Part shown: piece by piece, positions 51,701 to 60,034 of the stretch
How the letters are laid out: each line of letters opens with the position of its first letter
Position numbering within the stretch: position 1 is the stretch's first letter
NCBI RefSeq assembly: GCF_039537405.1
Contig: NZ_BAABAL010000024.1
Location: 22,829 to 86,828, forward strand
Source of the DNA: Allokutzneria multivorans
GTDB taxonomy: Bacteria > Actinomycetota > Actinomycetes > Mycobacteriales > Pseudonocardiaceae
Length of the DNA stretch: 64,000 bases
Direction of reading: 5' to 3'
Translations under genes and position numbers: made by a program
Notes under the pieces: model-generated
Databases searched by the model: none
The model's input: only the letters and a program-made list of their open reading frames with translations
What the model was told of the DNA's origin: nothing

Positions 51701-54700
51701 GCGGCGCGAGCGCGGCGATGCTCTGGTGCTGGAAGATGTCCTTCGACGACAGCACGAGCCCGGCCTTGCGCGCCCTGGTCACCACCTGGATGCACAGGAT
51801 GGAGTCGCCGCCGAGCGAGAAGAAGTTGTCCCGCACGCCGACCTTCGGCACGCCCAGGACGTCGGCGTAGATCTCCGCGAGCGTGGCTTCGACCGGCGTG
51901 CGAGGCGCGACGTGCTTGGACTCCGCGCGAGCCTCCGCCGGGATCTCCGGCAGCGCGTCGCGGTCGAGGGAGTCCACGAACACGAACGCCGTCGGCACCA
52001 TGTAGTCCGGCAGCACCTGAGCCAGGAAAGCCCGCAGCGCAACGGAATCCTGCTTGCTCGCCTTGACGAACGCCACGAGCCGACCACGTCCGGTCCCGGT
52101 GTCCACCACGGCGACCGCATCGTCCACATCGGAGTGACGCACCAGCACGGACTCCACGGACTTCACGTCCACCCGGAAACCACGCACGCGCACGATCTCC
52201 GCCGTGTCGGTGACGACCTCCTCGGAGCCGCGCATCGGCAGGTCACCGAGCACGCTGTCCGGACTGGACACGATACCGGTCAGCAACACCTCAAGGTGCT
52301 CGCTCATCCGCTCGATCGTCGCCGCGTCGAACAGATCGGTGTTGTACTCGATCGTCGTGGTGAGCGAATCGGCCGAAGGCCAGAACTCGACGACGACGTC
52401 GAAGCGCGAGGACGGGCGCGGCAGATCGTGCTCGCTGACGCGCAGCTGCCCCATGCGGTCGCGCCGCACCAACGGCTGCTGCAACGCGACCAGAGCCTGC
52501 ACGAGCGGCGTGCGGCTCGGGTCGCGCTCCGGCTGGAGGTGCTCGACGAGCCGGTCGAACGGGACCTCGTCGTGCGCGAACGCCTCCAGAACCGTCTCGC
52601 GGACCTCGCTGAGGAATTCCGGGAACTCCAGTGATGGGTCTACATAGGACCGCAGAACCAGAGTGTTCACGAAGAACCCCGCGACACCCTCAAGCTCGGT
52701 CCGGCCGCGACCGGAGTTCACCGTGCCGACGGAGATGTCGCGCTGCCGTGAGTACCGGGACAGCATGATCTGCACGGCGGCCGTCAACGTCATGAACAAC
52801 GTCGCATCGTGCGCTCTGGCCACAGTGGACAGTCGCTCGACGAGATCGGTCGGCAGCGCGCGGCGGTGCACCGCTCCGGCCGAGGTCCGCACCGGCGGGC
52901 GGATGTGATCGGTCGGCAGGTCGAGCACCTCAAGGCCGTCGAGCTTGTGCCGCCAGTACGCAAGGTGCCCGTGCGAGACGCCGCCGCCCAGCACGTCCTT
53001 GGAGCGCTCCCGCTGCCACACCGCGTAGTCCGCGTAGGCGATCGGCAGCTCGGTGAGCATCGCGGGCAGGCCCTGAACGGCCGCCGAGTACAGCTCGGCC
53101 AGCTCCTCCAGCAGCAACGACACCGACCAGCCGTCGGTGATGATGTGGTGCTGCGCCAACAGGAGCACGTGCTCCTCGGCGCTCACCTCCACCAGCAGCA
53201 CGCGGGTCAGCGCGCTCGACAGCAGGTAGGGACGGCGCAGTTCTCGCTCCAGCTCGGCGTCCACGTCCACGCCGGAGACCACGCGCACGGGGATCACGCC
53301 CTCGTCGGCGATGACCTGGAACGGCTCTCCGTCAACGGAGTCGAAGGTCGTGCGCAGCACCTCGTGCCGCTGCGTCAACTCATCCAGTGCGGAGCGCAGC
53401 GCCACCACGTCCAGCGGCCCGCTCAGCCGCAGAGCGACACCGGTGTTGTGGTCGGTGCCACCGGGCGCGAGGTCTTCGACGAGCCAAAGCCGTTGCTGCG
53501 CCGAGGAAAGCGGCAATCGACGGCTGCGGTCGGCGCGCGGGATCCACTCCGCCGCCGTCGTGGTCTCGGGCAGCAGCGCGGCCAGCTCAGCCACGGTCGG
53601 CGCGTCGAACACGGCACGCGCGGACACCGCGCTGCCGTACTTCTCCCGCAGGCGCGCCAACACCTTCACCGCCAGCACGGAGTCGCCGCCGAGCCCGAAG
53701 AAGTCGTCGTCGACGCCGATCTGGTCGGTGCCGAGCGCGTCGGCGAACAGACCCGCCACGACCTCCTCGCGCTCCGTGCGCGGACGGCTGCGCGCCGCAC
53801 CGGAGCGGGCGGGAGCCGGAAGGGCCTTGCGGTCGAGCTTCCCGTTGGGGCTCAAGGGGAACGCGTCGAGCGTCACGAAGGCGGCGGGCACCATGTAGTT
53901 CGGCATCTCCGCCGCGAGCGCCTCGCGGACGGCCGCCGGGTCGGCGGAGCCGGTGAGGTAGGCGATGAGCCGCTTGTCGCCGGGCCGGTCCTCGCGCACG
54001 ATCGCGACGGCCTGGCGCACCCCGGCAACCGCCTGCATGGCGGCTTCGATCTCGCCGAGCTCGATGCGGAAACCACGCAGCTTCACCTGGTGGTCGGCGC
54101 GCCCCACGAACTCCAGCACACCGGCCGGGGTCCGCCGGACCACGTCACCGGTGCGGTACATCCGGCTCCCGGCCGGTCCGAACGGGTCCGCGACGAAGCG
54201 CGTCGCCGACAGCCCGGGACGCCGCAGGTACCCGCGAGCCAGGCCGACACCGGACACGTACAGCTCGCCGACCTCGGTCGGGCGCAGCGCGGCGTCCAGC
54301 ACGTACGCGGAGGTGTTCCAGATCGCGCCACCGATGGGCGGCGGTGCGTCGGCGGGCACCAGCGGACGGCTCCACGTCGACACGACCGTGGCTTCGGTCG
54401 GCCCGTAGGCGTTGATCATGCGGCGGCCGGGGGCCCAGCGCTGCACCAGCTCCGGCGGGCAGGCGTCGCCACCGACCACGAGCGTGCGGAACTCCGGTAA
54501 CCGCACGCCGTCCGGCACGGTGGCCAGCGCGACCGGCGGGATGAGCGCGTGGCTGATCCGGCTCCGCTCCAGGACCTCGGCCAGCTGCTCGCCCAGCAGC
54601 GGCCCCTCCGGCGGCACGACCAGCGCGGCGCCGAGCGGCAGCGACATGCACAGCTCCAGCACCGAGGCGTCGAAGCTCGGCGAGGAGAACTGGAGCACCC

Positions 54701-55280
54701 GGTCACCCGGCCGCACGTCGAAGCGCTCGGCCTCGGCGGCGGAGAAGTTCGCCAGTCCCCGGTGCGACACCACGACACCCTTGGGGCGCCCGGTGGAGCC
54801 TGAGGTGTAGATGACGTACGCGGCGTTGTCCGGCGTCACGTCGACCACCGGGTCGTTCTCCGGCTGCCCGTCGCACTCGGGGAGCACGTGCAGCACGAGC
54901 AGCGGCTTCGCGTCGTCGATCATGTACGCGATCCGCTCGCGCGGGTACGCCGGGTCCACCGGGAGGTACGCCGCGCCCGCCTTGAGCACCGCCAGCTGCG
55001 CCACGACGATCTCCACCGAACGCGGCAGCACCAGCGCGACGATCTTCTCCGGCCCGGCACCCGCCGCGATCAGCTTGTGCGCCAACCTGTTCGCCCACGC
55101 GTTCAGCTCCGCGTAGCTCAGGCGGCGCTCACCGTCGAGCACGGCGAGCGCGTTCGGCGATCGCGCCACCCGCGCCTCGAACAGCTCGGGGAAGGTCCGC
55201 GCGGGCACGGCTCGCGCGGTCTCGGCCCACTCCTGGGTCAGTGCGGTGAACAACGGCGTCGGAGCCGTCTCAGCGGTCAT
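48738..55280 (-). CDS. three-module NRPS (NRPS-A): initiation module and two modules without A domains
   Basis: ATG 55280 is chosen (GAAAGGG upstream; an in-frame start at 55343 lacks support), giving 2180 residues. Order: A1 30-490, T1 Ser534, C2 588-1010 (QHHIITDGWS), A remnant 1020-1110, T2 Ser1160, E2 1212-1600 (GHHLVVDGVSW), C3 1635-2050 (DIYPLTSMQAGMVFH, FHHVLLDGWS), T3 Ser2116. The A1 code is DALLVGAVVK. In module 2 only the last subdomain of an A domain is left: RVRGFRVDVKSVE replaces the usual QVKIRGFRIELGEIE, and the A10 lysine is lost (DSLDRDALP). In module 3 C runs into T with no A sequence at all. T2 and T3 must therefore be charged in trans. The acidic end EEPLAGSSIVTEEEN may dock to the basic start of NRPS-B. 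Confidence 0.95.
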
Positions 55281-55358
55281 CGGTGGTCGACCCTTTCGGG
55301 ATCTGTCGGCATGCTCGAGGGCCGGGGAGCACCCGGCGGGCAACGGAGGTGGTGCCGG

Positions 55359-56663
55359 TCAGGCGGTCGGCGCCGGACAGCGCCGGCGCGCGAGCCGTCC
55401 GCCGACCTGGACGCGGTCGACGCCGCCGCCGGGGCCGGTGAGGAACCGCCCGGTCTGGCTGGTGTCGTCGGTGTCCACGTCGCGCAGGGCGAAGCGCAGG
55501 CCGTCCAGCGGGGTCAGCTCGGCGTAGTCCTCACCGTCGACGGCGAGGGCGAGCCGCCCACCAGCGGCTTCGGTGACGGAGTACACGAGGTCACCGTTGA
55601 GGTAGTCGCCGAGGCATCCCTCGGGCGCGGGCACCTGGGCGCCGTGGCCGACGGCCGCGCGCGTGCCGAGGCCGAACTCCGCGGCGAACTCCTGCCACAG
55701 GTGCAGACCGGTGCTGCCGTTGGTCGTGAGCGCCACCACCGCGCCCGAGGCCGGGTGCACCCGCAGGTGCGCGGACGTGCCGTCACCGGTGCCGTCGTGA
55801 CCGACCCACTCGCCGTGCACCGCGAGGCCGAGTCCCCAGCCGTCGGCCATGCCGAAGGGCTCGGCGCCAGACACCGGCGTCCGTGCTTCCAGCAGCAGGT
55901 CCTCACCGATCAGCTCCTCGGCGCCGAGGAACACGCCACCGAGGGTGAGCAGGTCCAGCGCGCTCGCCGCGATGGCACCGGCAGGCGCGTCCAGCTCGCT
56001 CAGCGACTGGCGGACCGGGAGCGCGGGGTGGCCGGGGCGCACCGCGTGCCCGACCGCGACAGCGACGTCGGGGACGTCGGCGCGGGTGTCACCGACGTGG
56101 GCCAGGTCGAGGCCGAGCGGCTTGCCCAGTACCGCGTCGACGGACTCCCGCCAGCTCATCCCGGTCACGGCTTCGATGACGGCGCCGACGACAACGTAAC
56201 CGATGTTGGAGTAGGAAAAACCCTCGTTCGGCGCACCGACCGGGGTGAGGGTGCGGCACGCGGTCAGCACGTGCCTGCGCGGCGAGGTCGCGCCGGTGTC
56301 GGCCGCATCCGACGGCAGGCCCGAGGTGTGGCTGAGCAGCTGGCGCGTGGTCACCGCGCCGTAGGCGGTGTCCCGCCCCAGTTCCGGCAGGTACTCCGAG
56401 ATGGGCTCGTCCAGCTCCAGGTCCTGCTCCTCGGCGAGCGCCAGCGCCACCGCGGCGGTGCACGCCTTGGTCACCGAGCCCACCGGGACCTTGGCGCTCT
56501 CGGTGAGCACGTCCCCGGCGAGCGGCTCGGCGCGGCCCTGCCTGGCCACGCCGACAACGGCCGACGACCGTCGGCCTTCCAGCAGCACGGCGACCTGTGC
56601 GCCGGGCACGCCCCGGCTCACGACCAGCTCGTCGAGCCGCCGCGACATCTGGGCGAAATCCAT
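55359..56663 (-). CDS. stand-alone PBP-type thioesterase/peptide cyclase (SurE-like), predicted
   Basis: A 434-residue serine hydrolase of the beta-lactamase/PBP fold with no signal peptide, so it acts in the cytosol, unlike true PBPs. Motifs: Ser63-Val-Thr-Lys66 (GSVTK), Tyr151-Ser-Asn153, His289-Asp-Gly291. From about 345 a separate beta-rich domain follows (GDYLNGDLVYSVTEAAGGRLALAVDG), matching the lipocalin-like tail of SurE-type enzymes. Known members (SurE, WolJ, Ulm16) release and cyclise peptides from NRPSs that lack a thioesterase and end in an epimerase, as this one does. It lies 78 nt ahead of NRPS-A on the same strand. The alternative is an unrelated esterase; context makes the cyclase role strong but untested. 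Confidence 0.88.
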   Translation of the reverse strand: MDFAQMSRRLDELVVSRGVPGAQVAVLLEGRRSSAVVGVARQGRAEPLAGDVLTESAKVPVGSVTKACTAAVALALAEEQDLELDEPISEYLPELGRDTAYGAVTTRQLLSHTSGLPSDAADTGATSPRRHVLTACRTLTPVGAPNEGFSYSNIGYVVVGAVIEAVTGMSWRESVDAVLGKPLGLDLAHVGDTRADVPDVAVAVGHAVRPGHPALPVRQSLSELDAPAGAIAASALDLLTLGGVFLGAEELIGEDLLLEARTPVSGAEPFGMADGWGLGLAVHGEWVGHDGTGDGTSAHLRVHPASGAVVALTTNGSTGLHLWQEFAAEFGLGTRAAVGHGAQVPAPEGCLGDYLNGDLVYSVTEAAGGRLALAVDGEDYAELTPLDGLRFALRDVDTDDTSQTGRFLTGPGGGVDRVQVGGRLARRRCPAPTA

Positions 56664-56886
56664 CGATCCTCGCTCATCGACTTCCCAGGGGCACGGCTGA
56701 TCCTCGGTCGATTCACCTCACCCCGGCTCACCGCCCGTGAACCGTTTACGGTGTTCGACCCGAGAATGTGACCCACAAGACATCGTGAGTCCGTAACGCG
56801 ACTCCGCGTGCCCCGCGCGGAGTTATGTGCATTGAGTGCAGGGCAACGGTGTCAACCCACTCAGTTTTCAGCGACCGCCAAACGGA

Positions 56887-56912
56887 GCATTCGAGGAAGT
56901 ATTACCGAATGC
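56887..56912. promoter_or_regulatory. inverted repeat, candidate operator of the NRPS operon
   Basis: GCATTCG (56887-56893) and CGAATGC (56906-56912) are perfect 7-bp arms 12 nt apart, about 225 nt ahead of the thioesterase start. Size and spacing suit a dimeric regulator. Function not shown. Confidence 0.4.
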
Positions 56913-57103
56913 GACGGTGTACGTCGCCGAGGATGTAACCCGAGGTTTGGCGAGCGGCATGCTCATTCACCCCATTGGCGACAAGTTTCCTGTAACGCCC
57001 TGCTCCGACGGGTGATCCAGGGCATGTTTGAGTGACTCTACCGGCGAGTAGTCAGGCGTCGACCGGCTCGTTACAGATGAATTCTTCGAATCACGGGAGC
57101 GTC

Positions 57104-57148
57104 AAGTGGTACGAAAGTAACAGGGCTGCTTTGACTTTAGTACCACTT
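57104..57148. promoter_or_regulatory. long inverted repeat (14-bp stem), operator or attenuator candidate
   Basis: AAGTGGTAC then AAAGT (57104-57112, 57114-57118) pair with ACTTT then GTACCACTT (57134-57138, 57140-57148), with one G-A mismatch and a 15-nt loop. A TT follows on the plus strand. No gene reads into it from the left on the plus strand, so a simple terminator role is unlikely; it lies 441 nt before the thioesterase start on the other strand. Confidence 0.5.
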
Positions 57149-57602
57149 TTCTCGCGATGTGTACGAACAAATTCGGCGCGGGCGTGCCATTCGGATCGGT
57201 CCCGTTTTCGAAACGCATCCGTACTGGGAATGCCGGAGCGGGCCCCGAGGGGCCGTCCGCCGCACCGGAGCCGCCCCGGTGACGGCCGAACGTCGCAATC
57301 CGGTAACGCTTACGGCTCAGTCTCGACGAGATTCCTCCCGGTCCCTGGGACGTGCGGCCCGGTGAGCGCCGTCACTCGCCCGCATTGTCCGGGAAAACGT
57401 CTCGATCGCATTTCGAAAGGCAATTGCCAATAGATTCCCGCGAGCCCGCCCCGGCCCCCGGAACGCCCTGAGTTGGGGAAATGCTTGTGCGCCAAGGAGA
57501 TCGTCGTTCCGATTGGGGATGGACTTGGTCACGGCTTGGCCGGGGCGTTGATCGCGACCGTGGCGGGCGGTAAGACAGCGGCAGGCGAGCGAGGGAGAAG
57601 GC

Positions 57603-59660
57603 GTGGACTCGGCTCAGGAGTTGTTCGCAACCGCCGTCGACCGGGAAGCCGCCGGAGACCTCCGCGGTGCGAAAGCGTTGTACGGCAAGGTGATCGAGAC
57701 CGACGACGAGGAGTACGCGCCCGCGGCGGCGATGCGCCTGGCGCGGGTGCTGGAGGGAATGGGCGATCTGGCGGGCGCTCGATCGGCCTACCGGATCGCG
57801 GCGGATTCCGGGCACCCGTTGCACTCCGGCGTCGCCGTGCGCAGGTTGGCGGGTGCGGACGCACGGCGTCACGAGGCCGCGGCACCGACGTTGCTCGCGC
57901 CCGTGGCGAACCCGGATCTGTACCGCCGCAACGCTTTCCGGCTCAGCGGCCTCCCGGTCGATGCCACAGCGCGTGACCTGCGACGACGCGCCGACCAGCT
58001 GCGCGCGGCCGAACGGCTCGGTGCGCCGGTGACGATGCCCACCTCGTCGCTGCCGCCCGTCGAAGCGCCAGATCCCGCAGCAGTGCGGGAAGCGCTCACG
58101 CTGGTGCGCGATCCGACCAGGCGGATCGTCGAGGAACTGTTCTGGTTCTGGGAGATCCGGCCTTCGGACGCCCCGGACAGCGGCCCAGCCCTGCACGACG
58201 CGGCCGTGCTGGCACATGCCCAGGCACTGGACGCCGGGGACGGGGCGGACCCCGCGCTGTGGCGGCGCGCTTACGAGCACTGGGCCGCCGTTGTCGAGGA
58301 AACCGAGTGCTGGCAATGGTTGGAGCAGCGCGTCACCCAGCTGGCCGACCGCAGGCTCACCGAACAGACCATCGAGACCATGCGCGCGGAGCTGCCCAGA
58401 GCGGTGCTCGCGCCGCAGGCCGACCTGGCCGTCCGCGCCGCTGAGGCCGGAGCCGAGGACGTCGCCCGCGCGCACGTGGAGGCCCTGCGCAGATCGGGTT
58501 TCCCGGTCGCGGTGGTCACCGAAGCCCTTGCCGCCGCGACGAAACACCTCAGCGCGCGGGTCAGGACCGCCTGCCAGAACGCCGAGCGCGTCACGGCGGC
58601 CGACCCCGAGGACGGCGCCGACGCCGTCGACACGCTGTTGGACCAGGTAGAACCACTGCTGCGGGCGCTGCGACTGGTACTCGGCGCGACCACCTCGGCT
58701 TACGGGGCCGCGGCGGACGGGCTCGCGCTGTCGGTCAACACGTGCGTGATCAGGTTCGTCAACGAGGGCCACGACTTCGAAGACGCGTTCGAGCAGCTCG
58801 AAGAGGTCCTGGACATCGCGGTCAGCGCGCAGGTGCGCGCGGCCATCGAACCGAGCTTCGTCGCGGCGGGCTCCAACGTGCTCGGCGAGCTCTGCCAGGA
58901 CGCCGCCGACCGCGCCACCGCGCTGCCGGAGGAAGGCGCGCGGATCGCGGCGGAGCTGATCGCCGAGCTGAGGCCGACGCTGCTGGCGATGGCCGCGCGC
59001 GCCGATCCGGAGAACCCGCTCTACCGCGAGTGCATGGACGGCGTGGCGCTGTGCGTCGTCAACTGCCTCGGCTCGTTCCACGGCGCGACCGGCGACGACG
59101 AGACCACGCTCGACGGGCTCGACGGAGCACTGGACATCGCCGTCGGCGACGAGGCCCGGGTGTCGATCACCCAGGCCATCGACGTCGTGCGCGGCGGTGT
59201 CGACCCGCCGTGCTGGTTCTGCCGGGCCCACAATGGAAAGGACGCCGTCTATGAGGTCGCTGTGCACGGTGAGGTCGACCAGTCCGAGTTCCCCAAGGTG
59301 ACGTGGAAGACGGCCGCCGTCGCCGTGCCGCGCTGTCATTCCTGCCGCGTCGCGCACGAGCGCCGCGACTGGCTGGACTCCGGCTGGGTCTCCGCGCCGA
59401 TCCCGCTGCTCGGCGTGCCGCTCATCGCGATCGGCATGGTCGCGCTGTTCAACGCGGACTTCGAGGTCCCCGCCGTGCTGTTCTACCTGCTCGTCGCGAT
59501 CTTCCTGCTGTTCTCGGTGTACGGCTCGCTGGTCAACGCGCGCCAGCGCCGGGCCACCGCGCGGCAGGCGCGGCTCAACGCGGCCCTCTCCGGCTTCCCA
59601 CCGATCCAGCAGCTCGACGGGCTCGGCTGGCGGCTCGGCGCCCGGCCGCCCGGTCTCTAG
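57603..59660 (+). CDS. Hsp70-associated TPR / J-like / zinc-ribbon membrane protein
   Basis: A 685-residue protein; GTG with GAGGGAGAAG upstream. Residues 1-85 are a TPR/Sel1-like repeat pair (AGDLRGAKALYGKVIE, GMGDLAGARSAYRIAADSG). Residues 104-183 (YRRNAFRLSGLPVDATARDLRRRADQL ... REALTLVRDPTRRIVEELFWFW) look like a J-domain relative without the His-Pro-Asp motif. A long helical part follows. Near 536 CxxC (CWFC) and near 577 CxxC (CHSC) form a zinc ribbon, and two membrane helices end it (about 598-645, LLGVPLIAIGMVALF and VLFYLLVAIFLLFSVYG). With a GrpE-like protein and an Hsp70 next to it, it is probably the client or J-like partner that tethers the chaperone to the membrane. Confidence 0.75.
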   Translation: MDSAQELFATAVDREAAGDLRGAKALYGKVIETDDEEYAPAAAMRLARVLEGMGDLAGARSAYRIAADSGHPLHSGVAVRRLAGADARRHEAAAPTLLAPVANPDLYRRNAFRLSGLPVDATARDLRRRADQLRAAERLGAPVTMPTSSLPPVEAPDPAAVREALTLVRDPTRRIVEELFWFWEIRPSDAPDSGPALHDAAVLAHAQALDAGDGADPALWRRAYEHWAAVVEETECWQWLEQRVTQLADRRLTEQTIETMRAELPRAVLAPQADLAVRAAEAGAEDVARAHVEALRRSGFPVAVVTEALAAATKHLSARVRTACQNAERVTAADPEDGADAVDTLLDQVEPLLRALRLVLGATTSAYGAAADGLALSVNTCVIRFVNEGHDFEDAFEQLEEVLDIAVSAQVRAAIEPSFVAAGSNVLGELCQDAADRATALPEEGARIAAELIAELRPTLLAMAARADPENPLYRECMDGVALCVVNCLGSFHGATGDDETTLDGLDGALDIAVGDEARVSITQAIDVVRGGVDPPCWFCRAHNGKDAVYEVAVHGEVDQSEFPKVTWKTAAVAVPRCHSCRVAHERRDWLDSGWVSAPIPLLGVPLIAIGMVALFNADFEVPAVLFYLLVAIFLLFSVYGSLVNARQRRATARQARLNAALSGFPPIQQLDGLGWRLGARPPGL

Positions 59661-59683
59661 AGCCCTTTCCCCTGAGGAGAAGC

Positions 59684-60034
59684 ATGTCAGCCCACGTCCA
59701 GGTGGAGTCCCGCTCGCTGGCCGACATCGCCACGGCGGTGTGGCGGCTGCACGCCAAGCTCGCCGACCAGGACTCGCCCGCGCGACGGCACGCGCAGACC
59801 GCGATGGACGCGCTCGCCGAAGCCGGGATCGAGGTCCAGTCCCACCGCGACCGCGACTACGACCCCGGCATGGCGATCCGCGTGCTCGCCTTCCAACCCC
59901 GGCCGGGGCTGACCAAGGAGACCATCGTGGAAACCGTCCGGCCCACGATCTACCTGCACGGCAAGGTGATCGGCATGGGTGAGGTCATCGTCGGGATTCC
60001 TTCCACTTCCGACGACACTGGAGAAGACCAGTGA
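59684..60034 (+). CDS. GrpE-like nucleotide-exchange protein (putative)
   Basis: A 116-residue protein; ATG 59684 follows TGAGGAGA. The second half (YDPGMAIRVLAFQPRPGLTKETIVETVRPTIYLHGKVIGMGEVIVGIP) has the pattern of the GrpE head: a beta hairpin, an Ile-x-x-x-Arg/Lys turn and a final strand ending in Val-x-Val/Ile-Gly. The long GrpE coiled coil is reduced to about 50 residues. The gene overlaps the Hsp70 gene (GTGA), which supports the role. The match is one of pattern, so certainty is moderate. Confidence 0.6.
   Translation: MSAHVQVESRSLADIATAVWRLHAKLADQDSPARRHAQTAMDALAEAGIEVQSHRDRDYDPGMAIRVLAFQPRPGLTKETIVETVRPTIYLHGKVIGMGEVIVGIPSTSDDTGEDQ

Larger units (their letters stand above)
56664..57602. 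promoter_or_regulatory. 939-bp gene-free control region of the NRPS and Hsp70 operons
   Basis: No convincing gene on either strand; AT content is higher than in the neighbours from about 56760 to 57180. It must hold the start of the NRPS operon (leftward) and of the Hsp70 operon (rightward). Besides the two inverted repeats listed separately, ACTCCGCG (56801-56808) pairs with CGCGGAGT (56816-56823). No pathway regulator gene lies nearby. Confidence 0.6.

Noticed and set aside
55281..55343. upstream start of NRPS-A at 55343
   Set aside because: The extra 21 residues have no A-domain sense and no ribosome site; the ATG at 55280 has GAAAGGG and starts at the usual linker.
55359..56663. serine hydrolase as a beta-lactamase resistance gene
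   Set aside because: No signal peptide, C-terminal lipocalin-like domain, and linkage to a thioesterase-less NRPS point to a cyclase.
56808..57035. 75-codon frame in the NRPS control region
   Set aside because: No ribosome site and no recognisable sequence; it spans two inverted repeats.
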